NCBI GenBank assembly: GCA_963827595.1
Contig: CAWHBT010000016.1
Location: 248,001-312,000 of the forward strand
DNA length: 64,000 nucleotides
Reading direction: 5' to 3'
Source of the DNA: DATEDA01 sp963827595
GTDB lineage: Bacteria; Pseudomonadota; Gammaproteobacteria; Burkholderiales; SG8-39
A model generated the notes under the pieces. That model made no database searches and was not told the origin of the DNA. It was given only the letters and a program-made list of their open reading frames with translations. A program made the translations under genes and the position numbers. The first letter of the stretch is position 1. The number at the start of each line of letters is the position of its first letter. Shown here in pieces: positions 8,156-17,504 of the stretch.

Positions 8156-8920
8156 TCAGGCCTGGATCGTCGGCGCCGGCACGCGCAGCGCCACCGGCGC
8201 CGCGTGACTGGCAGAGCGTGCTTGCAGCAGCATGCCCACGGGCTGCGGTCTCGTCGGATGCAGCAACGGCGCCGGAACCACCGTGAAGTACGGCGAGAGG
8301 TCGAAATCGCGCGGTGTGTATACCCGCGCCGCGCCCGGCGCAGAAGGTACAGGCCGAGGGAGGATCGGGTAACCGACTTCCTCGAAGGCCTGCGCGAGCA
8401 GCGTCGAGCAAATTGCCCGCTCGGCCGCCGCCACCGGCGCCGGATGGCGCCGTGCCTTCCCCCGTCCGATCGGCCACAGCGATCGTGCAAGCTCGATGGC
8501 GTAGTCGACGTCGTATCTCTGGCCCACGCGGGCCAAGGCGCGGCGGGCGACCTGGTCTCGCTCGGACGCGTTCAGACCGTTTGCTCTCACCACGCGCGCG
8601 CTCATCCCGCCCAGCTCGGACAGCCGGATCGTGCGTACGCCCCGCTCGACATCCGCTTCCACGATGCAGACCGGATCGGGACTGTCGTCGAGCGGTCCGA
8701 CGAACATCGCGACGTGCGACCAGGTCGATTGGGTGAGGACTCTCACCAGCGATGCGAACCGGGTATTGCCCTCGACGAGAATGACGTCGCCCGGCAGCAG
8801 CAGCCGCGCGAGGACCTCGAGGTCGGTCGGGAGAGCCGGGGCGTACGAGGCGCTCGGCTGGTTCAAATACGACGCCAGCGGCTTGAGCGTGATTCGCAGC
8901 AGCGGGCCGACAATATCCAT
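8156..8920 (-). CDS. YiiX/YebB-like permuted NlpC/P60 (papain-like) amidase
   Basis: A 254-residue protein of the circularly permuted NlpC/P60 group (DUF830/YiiX), which includes lipid- and peptide-cleaving cysteine hydrolases. The permuted order shows: LLLPGDVILVEGNTRFAS, then the catalytic-His motif LTQSTWSHVAMFVG, an acidic EADVERGVRTI strand, and the Cys in AERAICSTLLAQAFEEVGY, followed by YTPRDFDLSPYFTVV. There is no clear signal peptide, so a cytoplasmic or membrane-associated site is likely. The ATG at 8920 is chosen because the frame further upstream (to 9445) runs through low-complexity sequence. Substrate unknown. Confidence 0.85.
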   Translation of the reverse strand: MDIVGPLLRITLKPLASYLNQPSASYAPALPTDLEVLARLLLPGDVILVEGNTRFASLVRVLTQSTWSHVAMFVGPLDDSPDPVCIVEADVERGVRTIRLSELGGMSARVVRANGLNASERDQVARRALARVGQRYDVDYAIELARSLWPIGRGKARRHPAPVAAAERAICSTLLAQAFEEVGYPILPRPVPSAPGAARVYTPRDFDLSPYFTVVPAPLLHPTRPQPVGMLLQARSASHAAPVALRVPAPTIQA

Positions 8921-9430
8921 CGATTGCCTCTTTGACCTCGCCCCCCCGCATGTTCCGTGCCCGGGGGATGGGCATGACGGTTGCAACCGTCTTGTTTTTT
9001 GTGGGGTTTGGCCCGCGCGGGCCCGTAAACCCAAAAAGCAGGGGCAGACGCGTAGCGCAGCCGAAAAGGCAACGTAATGCGCTCGATCCTGCTGGAAAGG
9101 TTCGAAACTTCGCTTGGATCGACGCGGAGTCAACCCAAGCGGCGCTCTCCCACCTCCACTCCGTCGCCTGTCCGAACCCAGTGCCCTAGCCGCCGCCGCG
9201 ATGTAACGGTTGCCGCGGCGCTGTAGTTGTTTCCGGGTCGTCGCTTCAGGCCAACCCGCGCAGGCCAGAATCGGCGCCTGACGCAGACCGACGCCTATCT
9301 CTTCGGCTGACCGAGAGGGGCGATGGGCAGCGACCCATCCTTGCGGTTGCCGCGACGGAGGTCTACCGTATCCTGCCTGCAGCGTCCCGCCCCGGGCAAA
9401 GGGGTATCCGCGATTCGAGGGGGTTCCGCG
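8921..9430. other. 510-bp gap between divergent genes, with one strong inverted repeat
   Basis: I find no convincing gene here on either strand. It should hold the promoters for the amidase gene (minus) and the iorA-like gene (plus), but no clear -35/-10 pair stands out. The only structured element is an inverted repeat at 9004-9032: GGGTTT, then GGCCCGCGCGGGCC with one unpaired base, then AAACCC. A T-run precedes it on the plus strand (8995-9000) and an A-run follows (9033-9037), so the repeat is really longer and A/T-ended. On neither strand is the T-run placed as in an intrinsic terminator. Confidence 0.6.
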
Positions 9431-9889
9431 ATGGTTTCCTTGCAAGTCAACGGCACGTCCCGCTCATTCGATGGCGACGAGACGATGCCGCTCCTCTGGT
9501 ATCTGCGCGATGTCCTGCAGCTGACGGGCACCAAGTTCGGCTGCGGCCTCGCGCTCTGCGGCGCATGCACGGTCCATCTCGACGGCGTGGCGGTGCGTTC
9601 GTGCCGGACGCCGATGAGCGTAGCGCAGGGCAAGTCGATCACGACGATCGAGGGCCTCGACCCCAAGGGCCAGCATCCGGTCCAGGTCGCCTGGCGCGAG
9701 CTGGGCGTTCCGCAGTGCGGCTACTGCCAGTCAGGTCAGATCATGCAGGCGGCGTCGCTGCTCAAGCAGAACCCGTCGCCCACCGACGCCGCCATCGAGG
9801 CCGCGATGTCGGGGAACATCTGTCGCTGCGGGACATACACGCGCATCCGGGCCGCGATCAAGCAGGCCGCGACGCGGAAAGGAGCCTGA
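9431..9889 (+). CDS. iorA: molybdenum hydroxylase small subunit, [2Fe-2S] (isoquinoline 1-oxidoreductase alpha type)
   Basis: A 152-residue electron-transfer subunit of a xanthine-oxidase-family enzyme. The N-terminal plant-type ferredoxin cluster ligands are in FGCGLALCGACTVHLDG with a later Cys in AVRSCRTPM. The C-terminal helical cluster ligands are in VPQCGYCQSGQIMQA and NICRCGTYTRIRAAI. Together these give two 2Fe-2S sites. It is followed two bases downstream by the large subunit gene and no FAD-subunit gene is present, the two-gene layout typical of IorAB-like aldehyde/N-heterocycle dehydrogenases that pass electrons to a cytochrome. A GAGGGGG sequence precedes the ATG. Confidence 0.9.
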   Translation: MVSLQVNGTSRSFDGDETMPLLWYLRDVLQLTGTKFGCGLALCGACTVHLDGVAVRSCRTPMSVAQGKSITTIEGLDPKGQHPVQVAWRELGVPQCGYCQSGQIMQAASLLKQNPSPTDAAIEAAMSGNICRCGTYTRIRAAIKQAATRKGA

Positions 9890-9891
9890 CC

Positions 9892-12192
9892 ATGAACGCT
9901 CCCGACTTCGTTCCCGCGGTTTTCAAGCTGTCCCGGCGCGAGTTCCTTGGCACCGCAGCCGCATTCGGCGGACTGATGCTCGGCGCGGGGTGGGCGCGGT
10001 CGAGCTTCGCGCAGGATGCGCCGAAGTACGGCGCCGATAGCATGCCCAACGGTGCGGTCGACAATCCGCTCGTGTTCGTTGCTGTCGCCGACGACGGCAC
10101 GGTGTCGATCACCTGTCATCGTTCGGAGATGGGCCAGGGCGTGCGCACAAGCATGCCGATGATCGTTGCCGACGAGATGGAGGCCGACTGGAGCAAGGTG
10201 CGCGTCGTGCAGGCAACGGGCGACGAGGCGCGCTACGGCAACCAGGACACCGACGGTTCGCGCTCGACGCGCCACTTCTTCATGCCGATGCGGCGCTGCG
10301 GTGCGACCGCGCGCCGGATGCTGGAGACGGCTGCCGCGGCACGGTGGAACGTGCCGGTCACGGAAGTGGACGCGCGCAACGGCGTGCTCATCCATCGCGG
10401 GAGCGGACGGAAGCTCTCGTTCGGCGAGGTCGCGCGGGATGCGGCCAAGCTGCCACTGCCGAAGCCCGACCAGGTGAAGCTCAAGGACCCGTCCCAGTTC
10501 CGCTACATCGGCAAGGGCCAGATCAGGATCGTCGACGGGTTCGACATGACGACCGGACGCGCCAAGTACGGCATCGACACCGTCCTCCCGGACATGCTGT
10601 TCGCGGTGGTGGCGCGGCCGCAGGTGCTGGGCGGAACCGTGGCGTCGTTCGACCCGAGCGAGGCGCTGAAGGTGCCGGGCGTGGTGAAGGTGGTGCAGAT
10701 CGCAGCTTCGCAGCCACCAATCGGATTCCAGCCGCTGGGCGGCGTGGGGGTGATCGCGAACAGCACCTGGGCGGCCATCAAGGGCCGCGACGCGTTGCGG
10801 ATCGGTTGGACCGACGGCCCGAACGTCACGTACTCGTCCGGCCCCTACCGTGCGCAGCTGGAAGCGGCGGCGCGCAAGCCTGGGAAGGTGCTGCGCTCGA
10901 GCGGCGACGTCGACGCGGCGCTGAAAAACGCCGACAAGCGCCACACGGCAGAGTACTACATCCCGCACCTCACGCACGCGTCAATCGAGCCGCCGGCTGC
11001 GACCGCGCGCATTCAAGGCGGCCGCTGCGAGATCTGGGCGTGCGCGCAGAGCCCGCAGGCGGTGCGGAACGACGTGGCGAAGCGCCTCGGCCTCAGTCCG
11101 GACAACGTGACCGTCAACGTCACGCTGCTGGGCGGCGGCTTCGGCCGGAAGTCGAAGGGCGACTTCGCGATCGAAGCGGCGCTGCTGTCGCGGGAGGTCG
11201 ACGGGCGGCCGGTCAAGGTCGTATGGACGCGTGAGGACGACCTCCACAACTCCTACTTCCACACCGTGTCCGTCGAGCATCTCGAAGCCGGCCTCGACAA
11301 GGCGGGCAAGCCGACCGCCTGGCTGCATCGCAGCGTCGCGCCGACGTTCATGTCGCTGTTCGCGCCCAACCAGGTACACGAGTCGCCGATCGAGATCGGC
11401 ATGGGGCTCGCGAACGTGCCCTTCGCCATCCCCAACATGCGCATCGAGAACCCCGAAGCGGTCGCACACACGCGCATTGGCTGGTATCGCGCGGTCTCCA
11501 ACATCCCGCATGCGTTCGCGATCCAATCGTTCGTGGACGAGCTCGCGCGCGCCGCCGGCCGCGACCCGAAGGACTACCTGCTCGAGCTGATCGGGCCAGC
11601 GCGCCAGATCGACCCGCGGACCCTGGGCGATGGCTGGAACCACGGGGAGAACCCGGGGATCTACACCCTCGACACGGGCCGGTTGCGGCGCGTGACGGAA
11701 ACGGTCGCCAAGGCGGCGGGCTGGGGACGAGCAATGCCGAAGGGCCGCGGCCTCGGCATCGCGGCGCACTACAGCTTCGTCACCTACATCGCGGCGGTCA
11801 TCGAGGTTGCAGTCGACGGCAACGGGCGTCTCACGATCCCGCGCATCGACGTCGCGATCGACTGCGGCGCCCAGATCAACCCGGAGCGCGTGCGCGTGCA
11901 GATGGAGGGCGCAGCGGTCATGGGCGTGAGCAACACGCTGCTCGGCGCGATCACGTTCAAGGACGGACGCGCCGAGCAGGGCAACTTCCACCAGTACGAG
12001 CTGTTGCGCATGAACGCCGCGCCGAAGGAAATCAGGGTCCACATGATTCCCGGCAGCTACAACGCGCACCTCGGCGGCGTCGGCGAGCCCGGCGTGCCGC
12101 CGATCGCGCCGGCGCTGTGCAACGCCATCTACGCTGCCACCGGGAAGCGCATCCGGGAGCTGCCGGTCAAGGACCAACTCGCACCGGTGTGA
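9892..12192 (+). CDS. iorB: molybdenum hydroxylase large subunit with Tat signal (isoquinoline 1-oxidoreductase beta type)
   Basis: A 766-residue molybdopterin-binding catalytic subunit. A twin-arginine signal is present (KLSRREFLGTAAAFGGLML, then SFAQD), so the folded heterodimer with IorA is probably exported to the periplasm. Family motifs include SEMGQGVRTSMPMIVADEME, VNVTLLGGGFGRKSKGDF (the Mo-cofactor glycine loop), WTREDDLHNSYFHT, GWYRAVSNIPHAFAIQSF and GGVGEPGVPPIAPALCNA, where the Glu of GEPG is the expected catalytic base. Length is normal for single-chain IorB proteins (about 720-770). Substrate cannot be deduced; aldehydes or N-heterocycles are usual. Confidence 0.9.
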   Translation: MNAPDFVPAVFKLSRREFLGTAAAFGGLMLGAGWARSSFAQDAPKYGADSMPNGAVDNPLVFVAVADDGTVSITCHRSEMGQGVRTSMPMIVADEMEADWSKVRVVQATGDEARYGNQDTDGSRSTRHFFMPMRRCGATARRMLETAAAARWNVPVTEVDARNGVLIHRGSGRKLSFGEVARDAAKLPLPKPDQVKLKDPSQFRYIGKGQIRIVDGFDMTTGRAKYGIDTVLPDMLFAVVARPQVLGGTVASFDPSEALKVPGVVKVVQIAASQPPIGFQPLGGVGVIANSTWAAIKGRDALRIGWTDGPNVTYSSGPYRAQLEAAARKPGKVLRSSGDVDAALKNADKRHTAEYYIPHLTHASIEPPAATARIQGGRCEIWACAQSPQAVRNDVAKRLGLSPDNVTVNVTLLGGGFGRKSKGDFAIEAALLSREVDGRPVKVVWTREDDLHNSYFHTVSVEHLEAGLDKAGKPTAWLHRSVAPTFMSLFAPNQVHESPIEIGMGLANVPFAIPNMRIENPEAVAHTRIGWYRAVSNIPHAFAIQSFVDELARAAGRDPKDYLLELIGPARQIDPRTLGDGWNHGENPGIYTLDTGRLRRVTETVAKAAGWGRAMPKGRGLGIAAHYSFVTYIAAVIEVAVDGNGRLTIPRIDVAIDCGAQINPERVRVQMEGAAVMGVSNTLLGAITFKDGRAEQGNFHQYELLRMNAAPKEIRVHMIPGSYNAHLGGVGEPGVPPIAPALCNAIYAATGKRIRELPVKDQLAPV

Positions 12193-12235
12193 CGAGGGCT
12201 GATGACGCGCGGGCGGGTGAGCGGGAGTTCCCCGG

Positions 12236-13066
12236 TCACCCCCCGGGCAGCGCGGATGAACGCACGAGCGGGGCCACGTATTCCTGAATGAATCGCGGAT
12301 GAACCCAATCGGTGTGGCCGCCATCATTCCCGGCCAGAGCGAATTCCGGTCGCCACCCCACCTGTTCGAGCTTCCGGTACTGTGCCGTTGTCTCTGGGTC
12401 GTGAGCGGCCGCGCCGCGATCGAAACCTCTGAGGCCGGCCGCGCAGTCGCCACAGAATTCCCGGTCTGCAGTCCCAACTATAGCGACGTAAACGGTCAGA
12501 ATGGCGTCCTTCGTGGACGTATAGACGACGACGCGGTTCTTTACGCGCCTCAGTGCTTCAGTGAGGTCATAGTGTCGGCTGAGAGCTGAGCCCAAGAGAA
12601 CCACGTTGTCCACTTGGTGGGATCGGGGCAGTTCCTCGAGCGCGAAAACCGCGATCGCCGTCCCCGCGGAAAGGCCGATCAATGTAACGGGTCGGCCCGG
12701 ATAATCATCCTGATAACGGCGGATCAGTCCGGCGAGCTCTCGAGCTTTGCGGCGCTTGTAATCAACCGCGGCGGTTTCATCGGCCGTGAACCCGAGGCCC
12801 GTGTTCCACGGAAACGTATACACATCGCCCGGGAAGCCGCCCTCCGCCAGACCCTGCCGGACGCCCGAGGCCCACGGGCTGAGGGCATGCCCGCCACCGG
12901 AACCGTCGAGATAGAAAACCTGTCCGTACTGATATCTCTCATCGCGATTTTCGTAACTGGTGGCGCAACCCGCGACGGCGACGAACAGCGATGCGAGCGC
13001 CACTGTTGCAAGGACTCGGTAGATACGTGTTGGCATGTACGCCATGCTGACGGGGGCAGATTTCAT
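12236..13066 (-). CDS. alpha/beta-hydrolase-fold lipoprotein
   Basis: A 276-residue predicted lipoprotein. The signal segment RVLATVALASLFVAVAG ends in a lipobox Cys (VAGC). After FYLDGSGGGHALSPWASGVR comes the nucleophile elbow VTLIGLSAGTAIAVFAL (GxSxG with Ser), a strand DNVVLLGSALSRHYDLTEAL, and candidate acid and His residues in TSTKDAIL and AGNDGGHTDWVHPRF, so a full Ser-Asp-His triad is plausible. The start at 13066 has GGAGA upstream; MAYMPTRIYR 24 bases later is an alternative. It is convergent with iorB. The gene has somewhat lower GC than its surroundings. Substrate unknown; an esterase or lipase is likely. Confidence 0.82.
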   Translation of the reverse strand: MKSAPVSMAYMPTRIYRVLATVALASLFVAVAGCATSYENRDERYQYGQVFYLDGSGGGHALSPWASGVRQGLAEGGFPGDVYTFPWNTGLGFTADETAAVDYKRRKARELAGLIRRYQDDYPGRPVTLIGLSAGTAIAVFALEELPRSHQVDNVVLLGSALSRHYDLTEALRRVKNRVVVYTSTKDAILTVYVAIVGTADREFCGDCAAGLRGFDRGAAAHDPETTAQYRKLEQVGWRPEFALAGNDGGHTDWVHPRFIQEYVAPLVRSSALPGG

Positions 13067-13150
13067 TGCGATCTCCGAATGACGGCCCCGGGTGTCAGCC
13101 GTAGCCGAACGCGCAACATCGACGACACTACAGAATGTCCCCGGCGCGCG

Positions 13151-13280
13151 CGGCCGGCGAAATCCACGCAAACCTCGCGCAGGAAAATGGAAAGGCCGCC
13201 GCGCCGCGGCCCAAGTCATTGAGGCGTTTGGTCGCGACGATGTGATTCGAACACCCGCCCCCTCTGCACGCAATGCAGAG
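13151..13280 (-). repeat. degenerate direct copy of the tRNA-Pro 3' half plus its downstream flank
   Basis: This stretch aligns without gaps to 22713-22822 for 110 bases (about 83 identities by hand count), then continues with one single-base indel through the anticodon arm. It is in the same orientation as the real tRNA-Pro at 22791-22867. Bases 13229-13280 correspond to the tRNA 3' half, still ending in CCA and retaining the TTCGAAT T-loop. The T-stem has a mismatch, the acceptor 3' strand is changed, and no 5' half follows, so it cannot be a working tRNA. The anticodon-arm remnant is a perfect 7-bp hairpin (CTCTGCA/TGCAGAG, 13262-13280). It looks like the far end of an att-type repeat or an old segmental duplication. 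Confidence 0.75.
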
Positions 13281-13324
13281 CCAGAAACAAGGCTTATCAA
13301 TGGTTTAAGTCGTACTTCCAGTTG

Positions 13325-13663
13325 TTAATGACCCGTGCGATCGATGCTCGCGTGGCCCTCCGGGGCGAGGTCGATCAGGGCACCGAGGTTCGCAATCTCC
13401 AGCACCGAGCGCAGCGACTTGCCCACATGCACCAACTGAAGACGCCGCGCGCTCGCGGCTAGCGCCTTCGCGGCAAGCACGAGGACATGCACACCTGCAC
13501 TCGTCGCGTACGACACTGCCGCGCAGTCGACGACGAGCGGCTGGGCGGTTGCGCCAATCGCTTCGAGCAACGCGCGCTCGAACTCGGGCGCGCTCGTACT
13601 GTCGATCGGCCCGCTCGGTGTGATTACGCACCGTCCTTCGATGGTAGCGATCGTCACTGCCAC
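13325..13663 (-). CDS. STAS-domain protein (anti-sigma-factor antagonist type), first of two
   Basis: A protein of about 112 residues with a single STAS domain, the fold of SpoIIAA/RsbV-type switch proteins. The core reads VVDCAAVSYATSAGVHVLVL, in which the T-S pair before AGV occupies the place of the phosphorylated Ser. FERALLEAIGATAQPL and RRLQLVHVGKSLRSVLEI are the flanking helix and strand. No ATG is available; the GTG at 13663 is preferred because it lies just past the upstream gene's stop, while a GTG at 13714 would overlap that gene by 34 bp. It is the last gene of the minus-strand signalling operon. Confidence 0.78.
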   Translation of the reverse strand: MAVTIATIEGRCVITPSGPIDSTSAPEFERALLEAIGATAQPLVVDCAAVSYATSAGVHVLVLAAKALAASARRLQLVHVGKSLRSVLEIANLGALIDLAPEGHASIDRTGH

Positions 13664-13680
13664 GCTGGCGCTCGCTTTCG

Positions 13681-14028
13681 CTATGAGCCCGTAGGCCCGA
13701 CCTTGGCCACGCACTCCGCGCGCGTTGGACAGATCACGAAGAGCTGGTTAAAGCCGCTGATGTCGAACAGCCGTTTCACCTCGCCGCTCACGCCGCACAA
13801 GGCGAGCTGGCCCGCGGTCTGCTCGACCGTCTTGCCGACGATGAGCAGCGAGCGGAATCCAGCGCTTGACATGTACGCGACGTTGGCGAGATCGATCACG
13901 ACACGATTCTCGCCGGCGCGGACCAACGCGCAGACGCGATCGCCGAACGCCTTGGCGGTGACCGAATCGATGCGCCCTCTCGGCTCGACGACCGCGACGC
14001 CGTCGGAAGCGCGGATATCAAGTTCCAC
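13681..14028 (-). CDS. STAS-domain protein (anti-sigma-factor antagonist type), second of two
   Basis: A 115-residue STAS protein. The switch-site segment is VVIDLANVAYMSSAGFRSLL, with SSAG matching the phosphorylatable Ser of SpoIIAA/RsbV proteins. GQLALCGVSGEVKRLFDISG completes the fold. The GTG at 14028 is chosen because AGAGGAG sits eight bases upstream; a TTG at 14049 lies before that ribosome site. In the expected cycle, an RsbW-like kinase (15811-16234) would phosphorylate it and the SpoIIE-type phosphatase (16231-17458) would reverse this. The binding partner controlled by the unphosphorylated form is not identifiable. Confidence 0.85.
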   Translation of the reverse strand: MELDIRASDGVAVVEPRGRIDSVTAKAFGDRVCALVRAGENRVVIDLANVAYMSSAGFRSLLIVGKTVEQTAGQLALCGVSGEVKRLFDISGFNQLFVICPTRAECVAKVGPTGS

Positions 14029-14110
14029 TGGCAGCACTCCTCTTTCCAAAGCCCTTGAGCTCGCTCAACCTGAAGCTTACCTCGCGTGCGAGCGGCGTGA
14101 CTCCCCTGTC

Positions 14111-15814
14111 TCAATGATCGAAATGGAAGTGGATCGTCACCCGGCCCCGCAGCTGCGTGGCGCGGGCGCGGTCGGCATTGCGGCGAACGAGAAATCCGGC
14201 GAGCCGCCGCACGCCGTCCGCGGATTCGCGAATCTCCTGATCGGTCGGACGTCGATCCGGAAGCTCGAGCAGCTCGCCTAGATAGTGCACCCGTACGTCC
14301 AGGTTGAATTCGTCGAAGGTCGCCTCGATGTCGAGGGGTCCTTGCGGAGCGCAATCCTCGAAGACAGTCTCGGCGAGCTGCTGCACGCCGAAAACCGCGC
14401 GACTGATCACCTCGGGCCGCGCACCCCATGCCCCGCCGCACCGGGCAAAGAAGCTCTCGATCGTCTGCGGATCCGTGGCCTCGCCCGTGATCGTGAGGCG
14501 CACCCTCTTTTTCACACCGATGCGAAACAGCAGATTGAGCCCGAGCGCCGTCACGGTTGCGAGCACCAGCGAGGAACCGATGAGCGCACCCGCTCCCAGC
14601 GGGCTCGCCTGCGCGATCGCCGGGAAGATGTCCACCGCGATCCCGGCGACGATCGACAGCGCGATGGTCAGCGACCGGCGCGCATCGAGCAGGCGGGAGC
14701 TCATGATCTGGATGCCTTGAACGATCACCGCCACCATCGCGAACAGGAGCGTCGCCACCATGATCGATCGCGGCATCGACGCGAGCGCCGCGGCGAACTT
14801 CGGCACGAAGGCAAGGAGCACCAGGATTGCCGCGATCGCGAACGCGATTCGTGCGGCTGGTCACGCCGGTGACCGCGGCGAGGCCCACGTTCGAGCTCGC
14901 CGTGTTCGTACCCACGGCGCCGACCAGGCCTGACAAGGCCGGTCGCGGCGCCATCGGCGAGCACACCGCTCTTTATCGAGGACATCTCCGGCCGGACCCA
15001 CTCGGCATCGTTCGTCCGTTGGCTGATCGTGATCACGCCCAGCGCTTTCATCGCCGCGGCGAGAGCGGCGATGGCGAACGGAACCGCGAGCCCGAGGTCG
15101 AACGACCAGGAGAACTGACCAAGGCGCGGGACGTCGACCCAGGCGGCCGCCCACACGGCATCGCTGTGCGCGACATCGAACAAGCCCGCAACTGCCGCGG
15201 CCAAGTAGCCGATCGCCAGGCCGATCAGCGCGCACAGCATGCGCGCCATTCCACGACCCCAGACGCTGAGGACGATCATCGTCGCCAGAGTGATCGTAGC
15301 GACGCTCCACTCGGCCGCGCTCACCGGCGCCGCTTCGCCGCCAAGCATGAGCCGCAGCCCCGCGATCGAAGCCGATATTCCGATCATGAAGATCACGACG
15401 CCCGAGATTTCAGGCGGGAAGATCGGGCGCAGCCGGTTGAGGAGCGGCGCCAGGGCGGCCTCCAGCAGACCGGCAAAGAGCGTCATGCCGAACACCAGCG
15501 GCAGACCGCCGAGCTTTGCGGCAATCAGCGACGGGCCGAGGTAGGTGGCCGTGAACATCGCTGGACACATGAATCCCGACCCGAGCGGGCCGAGCCGCAG
15601 CACCTGCAGCAGCGTCGCAGCGGCAAGCACCAGCATCCCCGCCCCCACGAGATCGACAACGGCTGTCGCGGGGGTCTCGGCAACCCTGAAACACGAGCAA
15701 CGGATACACGAGATTGATCGCGATCAGCCCAACGTGCTGGACGCCGCTGAGTATCGTGACGACGGCCGGGGGTGTCTCTTCCAGCCCATAGATGATATCG
15801 GGCGGCTTTCTCAT
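14111..15814 (-). pseudogene. NCS2 xanthine/uracil permease fused to a degenerate GHKL-ATPase-like domain (frame broken in three places)
   Basis: This is a full-length homologue of the intact 567-residue protein at 20924-22627, but it needs three frame changes to read through, each explained by one extra base: near 15684-15688, 14938-14943 and 14846-14853. The pieces are MRKPPDIIYGLEETPPAVVT to LVYPLLVF, then the central transport part (GPLGSGFMCPAMFTATYLGP, WSFDLGLAVPFAIAALAAAM, NDAEWVRPEMSSIKSGVLAD), then LVGAVGTNTASSNVGLAAVT, then VLLAFVPKFAAALASM to the C-terminal domain ending TIHFHFDH. Its ATG overlaps the stop of the kinase gene (ATGA). Because other genes in the window that must work carry the same kind of single-base insertion, this may be a sequence error and not real decay. 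Confidence 0.8.
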
Positions 15815-16234
15815 GCTGGCGCGGGGGGAGGAGCGAGATTGCGCCGCAGGCTCAGACGGTTGCGATTCCCGGCGCGCTCGTAGCGGACCTCGTCGTTGAG
15901 CGCGCGAATGAACCGGATGCCGAGCCCACCGACCGCTCGTTTCGACAAATCGGTCTCGACGTCCGCGAGCGGGACCGTGAGCGGGTCGAACGGCGCGCCA
16001 TCGTCCTCGATCACCGCATGCAGGGCGCCATCGGCGATGCGCAGTTGAATGACGATCTCGTGCCTCGCGGCATCGGCATAGCCGTAGGCGATGATGTTGG
16101 AGAGGACTTCGTCGAGCGAGACCTGAAGATCGGCCAACACGCTCGAGGGCAAGCCGTGCGCTGCCGCGAATCGATCCACGCCCTCCTTGACCCGGGCAAG
16201 CTCAACACTGCTCGTTGGTGATCCGCAGCCTCAC
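15811..16234 (-). CDS. RsbW-like anti-sigma-factor serine kinase (apparent frameshift near the N-terminus)
   Basis: A GHKL-fold kinase of about 140 residues. The N-box is intact (LADLQVSLDEVLSNIIAYGY with Glu and Asn), as are the G1 segment VIEDDGAPFDPLTVPLADVE and the G2 loop KRAVGGLGIRFIRALND. This makes it an active-looking RsbW/SpoIIAB-type enzyme for the STAS proteins. The first residues (RLRITNEQ) are in a different frame from ELARVKEGVDRFAAAHG; one extra base near 16204-16207 accounts for it. With that repair the GTG at 16234 overlaps the phosphatase stop (GTGA) and the gene's own stop overlaps the permease start (ATGA), so the three are translationally coupled. Otherwise a GTG at 16179 would give a short 122-residue form. 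Confidence 0.8.
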
Positions 16235-17458
16235 AGCTTGAACCGGACGATGGAAAGATCATCTTCGAGCGATCCCGGTCCATGCAGCGCCCGCAATGTG
16301 CGAACGAGCTCGTCGAGCTCCGCCCTACCCGGATGGGAGAATCGTGCGAGCACCTCGACAAACTCGTCGAACTCCAGCATCGATCCGTCCGGCTTCTGGA
16401 TCTCGAAAATCCCGTCCGTCATCAGGAACAGCTGCGCGTCGGGCGGCACTCGGCATTCGTGCTGGGCAAATGTCATCCCCGACAGCACGCCCAGGATCGG
16501 CTCTTTGCTGCGCAATTGCTCGATCTGCGAGGCGCTGCCCGTGCCGTAGGGCACGAGCAACGCCGGCGGATGCCCGGCGCTTGCATACGCGAGGCGCCGC
16601 GTTCGCTTGTCGAACACGCCGTACCAGATCGTGAAGAACAGGTTGTTCTGGTTCTCCATCAAGTACGCTTGGTTGAGTGCGCCAAGGACTGCGGCAGGGG
16701 CACGGAAATCGGTGTTGGGGAGGGCCTCCGACCGTAGGGTGTTGGCCGCCGCCGCAGACATCAGCGCCGCGCCGACGCCATGCCCGCTGACATCGAGCAC
16801 ATAGAGCGCCAAGTGATCGTCGTCTACCCAGTGGTAGCCGAATGAATCGCCACCGAGCTCCGTCGACGGAATGAAGAGCCAGTCGGCCGTGAGCATCGGC
16901 CCGGACACCGGCGGCGGCAGGATCGACCGCACATACTTCGCGGCCTCTTCCAACTCTCCGACAAGCCGCTGATGGGTCGACAACAGCTCGGTGCGGGATT
17001 CCTCGAGCTCCCGGTAAGTGCGCTTCAGCTCCAGGTTTGCGGCCTCGAGCTCGTCGATGAGCTGCGCCTCGCGCTCGGAGAGGAGTGTCATGCCGTACGC
17101 CTTCTGCTGCACACGCTGCGCCGCGTCGCGCTCGGCGGTGCTGTCGATCAGCACGACCCAAACCCGGCCGCCGGCGGCGAACAAATGCAGATCCGCTGCA
17201 CGTCCGGTCGGTGGTTTGGACATGCTGCAGTCGAAACGGCGATGCGGCGGGAGGAAGCAGACCTTCGAGGAAGCACACTTGCTCGGGCGCCGACCGACCG
17301 CTCCGGATTGCATCGAGGCCGTGCGCGGCAAGTGCGCCGCCCGCGGCAACCAGGATCTGCGCGGAGTCGATGACCAGCCACGCGATCGGCCGTTCGCCGA
17401 AGACGAATCCATGCAAGTATTCGGCGACTTCTAGCGGTACGGCAGGTACCGGCGTCAT
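16231..17458 (-). CDS. SpoIIE/RsbU-type PP2C phosphatase with N-terminal sensor region and coiled coil (apparent frameshift)
   Basis: About 409 residues after repair of one extra base near 17195-17200. The N-terminal 100 residues (MTPVPAVPLEVAEYLHGFVF, RPIAWLVIDSAQILVAAGGA, then DLHLFAAGGRVWVVLID) look like a PAS-type sensor. A coiled coil follows (REAQLIDELEAANLELKRTY, RELEESRTELLSTHQRLVGE). The catalytic domain begins at KYVRSILPPPVSGPM and has the metal-binding motifs STELGGDSFGYHWVDDDHLA and LYVLDVSGHGVGAALMSA, then YASAGHPPALLV, LFLMTDGIFEIQ and LEDDLSIVRFKL. It would dephosphorylate the STAS proteins encoded in the same operon. The ATG is at 17458, 46 bp after the GTPase stop. Confidence 0.85.
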
Positions 17459-17504
17459 TTCGGAATCCGCAGGTCGATCTGCGCGATGCAGAGAAATCCG
17501 CGGA

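Noticed and set aside
13229..13280. A functional second tRNA gene
   Set aside because: There is no 5' half, the T-stem has a mismatch and the acceptor strand has no partner.
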